This document shows positions 54,234 through 64,000 of a stretch of DNA of 64,000 bases, in pieces. Each line of letters opens with the position of its first letter. Position 1 is the stretch's first letter. Origin of the DNA: Volutella citrinella. Lineage: Eukaryota > Ascomycota > Sordariomycetes > Hypocreales > Nectriaceae. The stretch spans positions 1,736,001 through 1,800,000 of the forward strand of contig JAWZSP010000002.1 in assembly GCA_034401135.1 (NCBI GenBank), read 5' to 3'. The position numbers and the translations under genes were made by a program. The notes under the pieces are model-generated. The model worked only from the letters and a program-made list of their open reading frames with translations. It searched no databases and had not been told where the DNA came from.

Positions 54234-57200
54234 CTAGAAAAAGGAGGGCTTGGTAAGAACGCGATATTCGACATAGTCTTCGCCATCAATGCTGATGATG
54301 GTGCCCTGAGAGACCAGCTTGCCCATGAAGGGACCGTTCGCCTTGCGCTCGTATTTGATGCCTCCGTAGATTTTCGCATCCTCGGCGCCTGCCTTCATGC
54401 GAAGGCTTTCTTGTCGAGCCCATACTTTGTTGAGGCGCTGCATTTCTTCCGACTCGTGGAATCGCATCCTTCCGTTGGCATTGACGGTTGGAATAGCGGC
54501 GGCGGCGGCGGCAGCAGCCTCGGCGGCAGCGGCAGCGGCCCGCTCACGATTCGCAGCGTGACGGTCGGCACGGCCTTGTGCAGCCTCCGCGCGGGCAATT
54601 TCACGACGAGCAAGCGAATTGGTGCGCTCAAGGGCCTCCACGCTCTGCACACGGTTGAGTGATGGTCGGTTCTCGCCATCTGGGAGAGGATGTCGCATGG
54701 GACGGCCATCGGCCTTCGCCTCGACTCTTCGGCTCTGGCGAAGCTCGTGGCCGCCGAATCCTGCACGTGGAGACTGTCCAGCAGCATCCGAAGTGTCGGG
54801 GGCAATCGGAGGATAGGCTGGCGCGAGGGGTTGGGCAAGGTTCTTGTACCCTCCCCCGGCTCTGGCCTGGGCCTCGTATACCGCCTTTGTTTCGTTGGTC
54901 ACTCGGTCCTCCGGGTTTTCTCCGTGGTCCAGCTGCCATTGTCGAACACGACAGTACTCCTTGATTTCCGTGCGAGCGAGCGCCTTTAGATGATCCTCAA
55001 ACTCGACTTCTTCGTATTGAATCCAGAGAGCCCCAGCGCCTATCGGGAAATTCCCATCAACAAATCGTCCATCCCGGGTCTCCCTTACAAGCTTGACACG
55101 GAACATATCATTCTGTCCCAGGATACCATAAACCGCGTGTCGATCCTTGGGGTCGGGTTCGCTGGATCCCTTCCAATGGCCTAGGAGAATTCGGGTGGGC
55201 CTCGTGCCAGGGAGAGGATCAACGGCGGGACGGATTGGCTGGAGGGGTTGTTGGACGACGGCAGTGTCCTGAACGCCATTGGGAGGGGCTGGGTTGATTG
55301 CAGCGAACCCTCCGCTGACCCTTCGCCTCTTCGAGTCGGGGCGATTAGACAATGATGCGCCGTCCGGGAGGTCTGGGCCGTAGGCAATGAGTGGCGGATT
55401 GGGGTTGTTCTCGATGAGAGGGTTCTGCTTCACACGCTCGATAGCTTCGATAACAGCCTCCCTCTCTGCAGCAGCGCGTTCTTCCTCGGTGTCCTCGTAC
55501 TTATCCGACCGGATTCGCACATATTCCTTCACCTGATAGTGATCGAGACCAACGAGATTCTTGAGAAAGACAACTCGCTCGAAGGTCACCCAGCTTCCGC
55601 CTGGGCCAGGAGGCAATGGATACTCGTGCGCTACCGAGTCACCCAGAGTGTTGAAAGCTTGGATCCTGGTGCGCAGACGATCTCGCACATCGATGAAGCC
55701 AATAACCGCATGCTTCTTGTGCTCTTCTGGCGCAGGAGAATCTCGCCAATGGCCCAGAACGACTCCCTTGACGCTGCTGAGGCTGTGCCGAACAGGCTTG
55801 CCAGTCTTCATGGGGGGAAGTCCTAGACTCGGCTTCTGATCCACAGCAGCCTTGGGGATCTCCATCTTGCTCTCACTCAGATCATTGAAGATGGAGGTGC
55901 GCTTCCGCTTAGGATAGTGGGAAGTAATGGGCTCATCGTCCGCGTCCACCATTACCTCATCTTCCTGGTCAGAGAGGCCATGTAGAGGCGACTTACGAAC
56001 GCCATTGGAGCGATCAACAACGACGATTTCATCCTCAGGCTCGTTGAGCCCCCCGGCAGGAGAATGGACGCTGCTAGCGGGCTCACTGAGCTCACTCTCG
56101 GCTTCGTTGTCGAGGGACTTGTGTCCGTTCGTGGGCCTGTCAGTCATGTTAGCTGAGTTGCGAAGAGTTTGGCTGAGACGAAAACAAGAGGCAACAGAAT
56201 CCTGGGTTCCCCGGAGACATAATAAGTCATGTTTAACTAGGTTTTGCCAACCCGCAGTGCTGAGCCCGAGTAGTTGATTGACAAGCAGCCAGTCATGACG
56301 GAATGGCAACCATTGAGAATTGGGGCAAACAAGCTCAATGCAGCCTACACTTTCAGGCTGCAGGGGAAGAGGGCAAACAAGCAAATAATGGACAAGAAGC
56401 AGAAACTGCGGATGGCGAGGAGGGGCTAGAAGGGCAGCGCATTTCGCAATCAGGCGATCGAGTCAGACGAACCTTGCAACACTAGCCATTGAGGTTGTGG
56501 TTGTTTGTTTGTTGCACACCCGTCGGCAGCGAGTCAACTAGGGTATAGCTAGTTGTCTGTCTGTCGTGAGACGAGAAAGCTCGAAACCCACACAAGACTC
56601 CGTCAGGCACTTGCTGTTGCGTAGATGGGTCGGAGATGCACGGGGCGGAGGGAGAATAACTGGAGGCCAAAGGTGTGTGTGCAGGTGTGCAAGCAGTAAT
56701 AGCGGCTAGAGGGGAGGGAAAAGTAAAGATGGAAAGGAAGAGCGCGCAAGCAGGGGGCGGGCGCTGTTCGAATTTCGAAATATGCGGGTCAACAGCCAGC
56801 GACAGTGCCAGCGGCAGTGACAGGCAGACGCCAGAGACACTGACGGCGCTGCTACTGTTTGACTGTCGACTGTTTTTGACTGACGAAAGCGAAGCGAGTG
56901 CTTGGCCAGGCCTGGCCCAAATCGCTAGCAGTGAATCACGGATGGTTTTTGGGCAGAGACACTGGCGCCACGGGGCAGGAGCAATAGGCTAGGGGTGAGT
57001 GGTACAAGTTATTGACAAATTGGGAAGTGCCAACTAGGCGGTGTTGTACAGGGGGCCTGCCACGCCACTTGGACGCGACAGCAAAGGTGATGCGACTAGG
57101 CCATAATGCGCTCACCATAAGCGGCATGATGAGGTGAGAAGGGCGAAATGGCACTGGAAAAGGACGGGCAAGACGCGCTGAAAAGTGGGCAACCTACTTG

Positions 57201-57643
57201 GGAGACGAGGATGACGGGCGAGTTCGCGCGGCCGACTCAGCTGAGTCCCTGGCTGCCGCGCCGCCCGGAAGAGACACCATTGGCGAGGTCGAGCCCTTTG
57301 CGACCGGGGCCGATGAGGCAACTGGTGATGCTGTCGACTTCGGCGCAGAGCCTCCCGCGCTGGTACCCGCTGCTGAAGCGGTGGCGGCGGCGGCGGCGGC
57401 GGCGGCAGCTGCGGCGGCAGAAGATGACGAGGGCGCCGCGGAAGATGGGTTTGCTGCCGATATGGTGTCCGTCACGGGTGTTGAAGCCGATGCGCGAACT
57501 TGGGCTGAGTCTGAAGTGGAAGCGGTAGGTGAGGTGGGCTTTGCGGAAGTTGAAGCTGGCGGCGCAGACCCTGAAGGTGCCGGTGATATGGGCTCAGATG
57601 GCACAATGGCCGGTTTAGCCTTGTCGGCCTCTGCAGCATCCAT
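54234..57643 (-). CDS. Large unassigned (probably nuclear) protein with duplicated LGHW module
   Basis: Two exons, 57643-57198 and 56136-54234, giving 782 residues. The donor AA|GTAGGT and acceptor CTGACAG|G (with CTAAC branch site) join in phase to read SSSSPKPTNGHKSLD; the intron is 1061 bp. Exon 1 is Ser/Ala/Pro-rich with a 13-residue Ala run. Residues 273-359 and 463-548 are two copies of the same module: LGHW(R/K), then HAV.GF/GIL, an Arg-rich strand, YPLPPGPGGSWV.FE or FPIGAGALWIQYE, and ending VKEYV.IR or IKEYCRVR. Between them is a basic SKRRRVSGG patch that could be a nuclear signal; another, PKRKRTS, is near residue 225. A Glu/Ala/Arg-rich coiled coil follows (about 650-715), and the C-terminal 60 residues (GIKYERKANGPFMGKLVSQG...DYVEYRVLTKPSFF) look well ordered. 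I do not recognise the family; a chromatin or transcription role is only a guess. Confidence 0.72.
57381..57420. repeat. GCC/GGC triplet tract encoding poly-Ala
   Basis: A nearly pure GGC run on the plus strand, coding the Ala run in exon 1 of the LGHW protein on the minus strand. A second, similar tract lies near 54490-54540 and codes the Ala-rich coiled coil of the same protein. Confidence 0.9.
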
Positions 57644-60600
57644 TGCTTGCTCGCTGGGTTGCTTGCTTGCTTGGAAGATTTGCCTGATTGACTGGTTGAT
57701 TGCCCGGTTGTTTGTGTGTTTGGATGCGAGGATTCAATACACACAAAGGCAAAGGCGGGCCGGGACGGGGCAAGCTGATGAACAGGACGTGTTCAAGGTT
57801 GCCCGAGTTCAGTTTGTGTTAGAAAGAGAGGAAAGCCAGCGGGCCCGCGTCGGTGGCAGGAATGGAGACTTGCTAGGCCGACCCTGGTTGGCCGAGAATC
57901 TGGAATCTGGAACAGACCGGGGGGGGGCAAAGCGTAAAGAATCCAAATTCGAGCAACCCTTGGCCAACAAAGCGGCTAGTCAGGTTGATCAGCCTTCCTG
58001 CGGGCGGTGTGCGAGGTAAGAGGCGTGCGTGTATATTGGATAGAGATGGGAAATAGAGCAGAGATGGGAGGCTTGCGTGGTATCCGTACGCGCGCGCGTA
58101 ACCGAGTCCTCGTCAATTTCTGCGATGAGTAATTGAATGCTCGGATGGGTGGGTGGTGGGCAAATGGATGCAAGTGGGAGGTTGCGAGAGGGACGGTTGC
58201 GAGGCCACCTACTAAGTACTACTACTCGTAGGTTTCCGGGGACCACTACGACAACGGCTGCCTCCTCAACCAAGGCAAAAATGTTGATAGGTGGCACCTA
58301 CCTTACCTAGGAACTTTACGTGCCTAGCAGCAACAAGGAAGGCAAGGTGTGTATACTTTGAGCGGTGGCAGTATGGAGATGAGCAGTAACGGTCGGCCAA
58401 GTCAATGCAAGCCAAAAGCGAAGGCGAGCAAAGCAGGCAACTGTGGCAAAGGTGGCACTACTATGAGTATGTGGCAGTAGCAGCAGGAAGTGGTAGTGTT
58501 GTGGCAGTAGTAGTAGTCCGTAGTTTTGGAGGATCTAGGCGCCCAAACCCAGTGGAATGGGTGCACCAGACGGAACGGGAAGGCAAGGGGTGGGAAGGGA
58601 AGAATGAAGCGGGACAGAGCGGCGGAATATTGGGGGGAGGGGGCAGGATGAAGGAGCGACGGTCAGTGGGATGAGATGGATGTGTGCAGGGGAATGAGAG
58701 GGAATGGAAGAGACTGTGTTTTAGTTTTCGAGGGAGATCAGTTGACTTGCGAGACGGACTGCGGGATTGGCCAAGGTAACCCCAATGTGCGCTAGGTATC
58801 CGTACATAATAAGGTACCCAAGTGTACAGGTGCTAAAATTGATATCACCAACGTGCTAACAAAATCAGGTCGCTTCGGCAGCAAGTCAACACTTGCGGAT
58901 GGATAATGCTGGGCTGGCTCCAACAAACGAGTGACCGATGATGTGAGCGAATGAGCCCCAAGTGAAGTGCCCGCCGCTGCTTGTACCCCCGTACCCTCGC
59001 TTGGCCAATGGCGGGATAAAATGGGACTGACGAGCCGGGGATTCCCCCCCTTCCCCTTTCTGTTTGCTGGCGGCCGTCGCGTCTTGGTTCATACAGTTGC
59101 TTGCTTGCATACAAACTCAATTTTGCTCACAACTGGAGCGCATTGTAGAAGTGTCTTGTTTCTGACCAAACTCTGTCACAGTTGTCGCCATTCAGCACGC
59201 CTTTGCCCACGTTTCCCGATTCCCTGGGACGCGACTTGGGTTGAGCAGAAAAAAAACTCAATCTTTTCACAGCTCGTTCGGTTACTCGTGCCGCCGCGCC
59301 CGGAAAAGCTTGGGGCCCCCCTCCCCTGCACGGGTTGCTCGAGATAAGGTGTCAGCGACACGATTTATTCATGGGCCGACACAACTCTAAAAGACGACAA
59401 CGGGCACTGCGCCATGCTTCTGGGCACGTTGGGTTTACGCTTCCGGCTGCGTCATCACGCATTTGGAATCGTCGTGTCGACCCAGAGACCGCGCCGCATT
59501 GAATCCGGCGAGACGCGAGCGGGAGCTATAATTATACACGAGGTGAGAGAGCGAGAGAAGATGGGTGAAACAAACTCCGCTCAAAGGATCTGAGAAGGAC
59601 ACTGTTCCTTGAAGGCTGGAGGTGCCCTTCTCCCGCAAGAACTGGGTTGACAGCACGCCCCCCTTCTCCTTTAGTGCGTAATTCGTAACAACGCGAGACG
59701 TAGTAGTGACCGAGTGGGTGCGCCAAGCTCGCGACTTGGTCGTGAGTCGTGACTGACAATGATGACACGACTGGTTGGGATCGGATATTTTTTTCCGCAC
59801 GGGGCAATAAAGGCACACGAACCCCTCTCCAGTTATGCTCCCTCCTCCCCCCCGCCCCATGCTCATCCGTCGCATCACTTGGCTTTCTTGCCACCTCCCA
59901 TGGATGCCGCCGATAGTAGTCATCCCACGCATCTGCTGCTGTTGAGTCGGGGCCATAACAGGCAACCAACGCTGTTCGATTGATGGGCCACATGAGCAAG
60001 ATGGTACACTGATACCTAAGGTATAGTGGGGATTGGGGGGGTCAGGGAACAAGCTACTAGGTCCTTGTGCGACGTGAAATGCTGGCAACAGGCACAGAAG
60101 AGCTGAGAACCATTGGCGAGCCAAATGGCACTAACGTGATAACATGTGCTGATTGATACAGTGCCAGGTTGGTATGGTATGCTGAAGCTAAGTGCCCGAG
60201 GTACCTTGAGTACCGCACGTCGCATGATGACATGCACACCATGGTTGACGCCAATGAAACCGAAGACATGAACAATCCAAACAAGATGTGCCACCACCGA
60301 TGTACATGTGTACCAGCTCCACTGGGGCATCCTCGAGATGGAGACAGAAAGAGCGCATACAGTCGGGTGTTTGACCAACAAAGGAAGGCCCTTCGTTTCG
60401 GCTCAACAAAAGCCACTCACTTCGCTGTGGATAGCAAGTAGGTAATAAGCGAGACGGATGACATTGAACTGACGGATGCTAACCTGGTATACCTGAAAGC
60501 CAAGCAAGGGGCACTAGACACGAGAAGGGACAAACGGTAATCACCCTCTCCACTCGGGCCAATCTGCCAATGCGGCGTCGACCCAGAAAGCCCATTCCAC

Positions 60601-63057
60601 ATGCACACACACCCCCTTCAGCCCAAGTTTCCCATTCGATGCGATGCGATGCGATGCCCGCTCACCGCAGTGCGCAACAAGAAAACGAAACGGAGCCTTG
60701 CTGTCTCAACGAGGGCCATCCCGGGGACTTGCTAAATTATGCCGTTCCCCGGCAGCAATCAATTCCCAACACTCGGCTAGGCTCTGCGCATGCGACAAAA
60801 ATCAACCAGCACGGGATGCAAGGAAACAAGTGACAATGGGGATTTTATATTAAATCTGAATGAAGGATAAGCTACCACTGTGCAGGTTTTTTTTTTTTCT
60901 GTGGCTTGCCCGTCTTCCGCCAGAGAGAGAGGGTGGGCAGAACGAGGTGCCAACTACCGAGGGCCAGCCAGTGCATTGATTGCATTGCTCGCCCCAGGCC
61001 CTTGTTCCACATGCTGAAGAGCTATTTGACGCCCCAGCGCGAGGCCGATCTGCGATAGACTCCGGGTGTGGGCGTGTGTCTGTTTGATGACTGGTGGCAG
61101 GGGGGGTCTTCTAGCACAGGTTCGCCCGCCCGAACCAGACGGCACCACGTCTCTCTCTGGCTCTGGGCGCTCAAGGATCCAATTGCTGACCGTACCAGCA
61201 GCACGGTGAAGCCGACTGTGACACCTCGCGCGCACAGTGTTGTCCCTTTTTTTTTTCGTGTCTTGGGGTCCCAGTAATTAAAAAAAAAAAATTACAAACG
61301 AGGCGTTGGCTTGTCTTACGACCCTGTGTTGACCTTGCGCAGTCCAAAGTCCCACTTTGCAAGAGCTACTAGTTCTTGTTTAGTCCTTGGCTGCAACGAG
61401 AACTTGTCACCGGTAGCAGCATGCCGGAAAACTCAGATAGCCCTTGTCTTTTTTACTGCGTTCTGTCCCATCATCATCGCATTGCCTTTCCCCGCCCGGT
61501 CCCCCCCCTGCTGCTGTTGCGCCTCCTCGCCGCGACGCGTTCACAGCCAGAAATTCATTCAGCAACCAACAGACGCAACTGCCCGGCAAACAAAGTGCCC
61601 TTGAGACAGCCCGGAACCAACAGCATGACTCGACTTGATTGTGTTGGCGGGGCCCTCGGCGCACTAACAATCGTTTAGACGTCTCAACAGCCAAGAAATG
61701 GTCCAGTTTCCAGTTCCCGGCCACAAACATCTCCCGATAATAATGCTGATGCGGGTCTCGTATCGGCCCATTTTGCGTCGTTTGGTGGTTGGCTGAGCCC
61801 CCCCCCCCTCCCCTCGTTGGGGTTGGTTGCCATGACTTGCTCCGTCACAGAGCTCGTCTCAGCTGCTGAGGGACAACAACCAACCTCGACCCCCTGCAAG
61901 TGCCTTTGGCCCATTGTTCGCAGTACTTGCCCGACGGGTGCGAGAGAAGCAACCCTTTTCAGCTCGCGTGCACTCGACACTGTGCTGTGCTCTCCTTGGC
62001 CTGGGACCGCGTCAGATCTGCCACCCACCCATGTCGCATCGCTTGTCCACGGCTGCCACCAATTCGTCACTGGGAAAACGCCATCCTGTGCCCGGTGCTC
62101 AACTGCAGATGCTTCGCGCCTCCAACCGGATCTTGCCTAAACAATCCGTCACCGCCCATGGATTAATTAATTCCCTCAACCCGTCAATGAGAAGCCGCTG
62201 TCTTGTCACCCGCGGCTTCTTCCTGTCCCGGGCGGAAGCCACCAACTGCTAGCCACCATGTCCTATCGCGCCAACGCCTCTGTAATACGACTAAGTACTG
62301 ATAATTGCTCCGTAAGGGTAGCTAGTAGTAATTAATCACTGTACTATGTAGTGATAGTTGCCGCGACCGCAGCATAACCCCTCAACCCAACAAAGGGCGT
62401 CATGCCATCTCGTAAACCACAGGTTTCAGCGGCATCCTGAGACGCGATGCCCAACTTCCCGCCTGTCTTGCCCTCCACGTCCCTCTGTGTTGCGGAAAGC
62501 TGACACCTCAGAAATGACCTTCCGGAACACCCTCGTTCGTGCAACGGCGACAGGGTTGCACTAGTTGCGACTGGCTGGCGCCGGCTTTTTGACTAGGGTT
62601 GAATTGGATCTGCGCATGTGCGTGATAAACTGATCATGGCTGGGCGCTCTGACGAAACCCAGCAGACCGTGCATGCACCATAATGCAATAAACCCCCAGG
62701 GGTAATAGTCCTAGAGGACCTGACAGCATTTCCTCCTCAGCCACAGAGGAATGCCTCCCCAAGGAACAATTCCATATTAGGACTTGCATTTACGAAAACC
62801 ATGTGTGATCGCGACAAAGCATCGAAGCTCGTAGTTGTAATTTCTATATTTGACCTGAGGCCAATCCTACGTCTAATTTTGGGAGAATTACAAAGAGTTC
62901 TAACCAGGTTGATCTCTTACATGTCATCATCTGATGCATTTGAAGGTGTAGGGTAACCATGAGTTCACATCGCGAAACTTGGCGTACAATCAGATCTTCA
63001 AGATCACCAACCCATGATAGTTTGTCAACGAGTTTGCTTGACTCGAGACAATTCATT
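57644..63057. other. 5.4 kb stretch without a supported gene
   Basis: It lies upstream of the LGHW-protein gene and downstream of SEN54. It includes an AGT-rich stretch (about 58460-58525), (GATGC)n at 60636-60656, T runs at 60887-60898 and 61247-61256, and an A run near 61278. The longest minus frame (59435-60124) lacks an initial ATG and any known domain. Confidence 0.5.
60636..60656. repeat. (GATGC)n pentanucleotide repeat
   Basis: About four copies of a five-base unit, read directly. Confidence 0.85.
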
Positions 63058-64000
63058 TCAACGCCCTCGCCCACGTCCCCGTCCGCGGCCCCTACCCCGT
63101 CCGCCCCCACGGGAGCCCTTCTTCCCTCCCCGCGGGCCGCCTTTGTTGTCGAACCGCTCAAACAGCTTTTCCTCGCCAAACGCCCCTTCACCAAACCGCA
63201 TAAAGTTTACCAGCCCATGGTCCACAATAGCAACCAACACATTCCGATGCCCATGCTTGAGCCGTTGGTACATCTTTCCGGGTGTCTGGAGTGCTTCTGA
63301 CGGGGGCGCATATGGGGTCGAGGCCAGGAGTGCCTCTATCTGATCGAGGCTCGGCACGCATGAATCGTTGGCGTCCACAACGGCTATGCGAAAGTCCGGG
63401 GGCGGAGGATTCTTCTTGGAGAATGGCGCCCCGCCAGATTTCCACACATGAAAGAAGACGCGAAACGGCTTCCCGGCCGGGTCCGCGGTAGGCGGCGTCG
63501 GCCCTGGCTTGTGACGCGGAAGAAGGGCTAGGTTCTGATAGATTGGCCGGTAAGCCCTGTACAGCCCCGGCTGAACGAGAGGCCCGAACGGTTGCTGCCT
63601 GGTTGGCCCATCAGAGCCGAGGAAAGAAAAGAGCCACTGCCAGAGTGTCCGCGTTGGGGCGGGAAGAGGCCGTGCCGACTTGGTGTCCTCGGGGGCGCGT
63701 AGCACGTTGAAGCCTGCTCGCTTCAGGTGCGAAAAAACTTGCAGCTTAGGCAGAGAGATCTTGCCCCTCTCGCCATCGAGGCCGACGAACAGCGAATAAG
63801 CCGCCTCGAGACTTAATGGCAGGCCCGCCTCATAATCATCCATTCCGATATTGGGTTTCTCGCTGGCGCCTTGAGGAAAAAGCTCCTCAAGCTCTCGGTT
63901 GGGCCACCACAGGTCGACTGTGCCCCGCTCAACGAGATAGACTGCCTCCTCTGGCAACAGCCATAGTCGCCCGACGCCTGCACGGTCAACCTTGCCCGGG
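63058..64000 (-). CDS. sen54: tRNA-splicing endonuclease subunit Sen54 (5' part outside window)
   Basis: The frame runs from the stop at 63058 to the window edge, about 314 residues, with no start; the gene continues beyond 64000. At the edge it reads PGKVDRAGVGRLWLLPEEAVYLVERGTVDLWW, the hallmark of the Sen54 N-terminal domain. Downstream LSLEAAYSLFVG and LPKLQVFSHLKRAGF agree, as does the later FHVWKSGGAPFSKKNPPPPDFRIAVVDA, which resembles the conserved C-terminal fold. Sen54 is a structural subunit of the heterotetramer that cuts introns from pre-tRNA; the catalytic subunits are Sen2 and Sen34. The last 30 residues are a Gly/Arg tail (GGRGRGRGRG...), likely an RNA-binding RGG-type extension. 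The first 63000-63057 bases beyond the stop are non-coding. Confidence 0.92.
   Translation of the reverse strand, partial: PGKVDRAGVGRLWLLPEEAVYLVERGTVDLWWPNRELEELFPQGASEKPNIGMDDYEAGLPLSLEAAYSLFVGLDGERGKISLPKLQVFSHLKRAGFNVLRAPEDTKSARPLPAPTRTLWQWLFSFLGSDGPTRQQPFGPLVQPGLYRAYRPIYQNLALLPRHKPGPTPPTADPAGKPFRVFFHVWKSGGAPFSKKNPPPPDFRIAVVDANDSCVPSLDQIEALLASTPYAPPSEALQTPGKMYQRLKHGHRNVLVAIVDHGLVNFMRFGEGAFGEEKLFERFDNKGGPRGGKKGSRGGGRGRGRGRGRGRGR

Noticed and set aside
57198..58019. 273-codon plus-strand frame rich in Ala/Glu
   Set aside because: It is the antisense of exon 1 of the LGHW-protein gene; the triplet repeat keeps both strands open.
59435..60124. 229-codon minus frame with a CLYC...CHHC motif
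   Set aside because: The first codon is TTG; composition is irregular, and the zinc-like motif stands alone with no family context.

Overview
This window looks like nuclear DNA of a filamentous ascomycete, most likely a Sordariomycete and plausibly Hypocreales. That is inferred from the gene set and the gene style: short introns (about 50-80 bp) with GT...CTRAY...YAG signals, many one- to five-exon genes on both strands, and orthologues of UPF3, SIT4/PP6, TYW2, ORC6, YME1, GDE1, ZPR1, SEN54 and others. No bacterial, viral, mitochondrial or transposon gene was recognised. All identifications come from reading translations; no database search was run. Exon borders are inferred from phase, splice signals and protein continuity.

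Layout. 0-15 kb is gene dense: a charged coiled-coil protein (+), a PNPOx-like flavin-binding family protein (+), a SUR7/PalI-type membrane protein (+), UPF3 (-), SIT4/PP6 phosphatase (+), TYW2 (+), a secreted EF-hand protein (-), ORC6 (+) and a glycine-rich secreted protein (-). 15-31 kb is sparser: a short-chain dehydrogenase (-), a single-pass receptor-like membrane protein (+), the mitochondrial i-AAA protease YME1 (-) and a four-finger C2H2 regulator (-). 30.3-42.4 kb is a 12 kb stretch with no gene I can support. 42-57.7 kb is dense again: GDE1 (SPX-ankyrin-GDPD, -), a mitochondrial PPR-type protein (-), three zinc-binding proteins in tandem (CZIB/DUF866, RPR2/SNM1 type and ZPR1, all +), and a large unassigned protein with a duplicated LGHW module (-). 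Another 5.4 kb gap follows, and the window ends inside SEN54 (-), open at its 5' end.

How the genes relate. This is an ordinary eukaryotic neighbourhood of housekeeping genes rather than an operon or a biosynthetic cluster. RNA metabolism recurs: NMD (UPF3), wybutosine tRNA modification (TYW2), tRNA splicing (SEN54), RNase P/MRP (RPR2 type) and an organellar PPR protein. Several pairs are divergent and share short promoters: UPF3/SIT4, EF-hand/ORC6 and PPR/CZIB.

The most novel-looking items are the LGHW-duplicated protein with a 1.06 kb first intron that carries an in-frame ATG at its 3' end, the cysteine-paired receptor-like protein at 22.1-23.6 kb, the roughly 80-residue acidic insert in the PP6 catalytic domain, a GC-AG intron, and the 12 kb gene desert upstream of the C2H2 factor.
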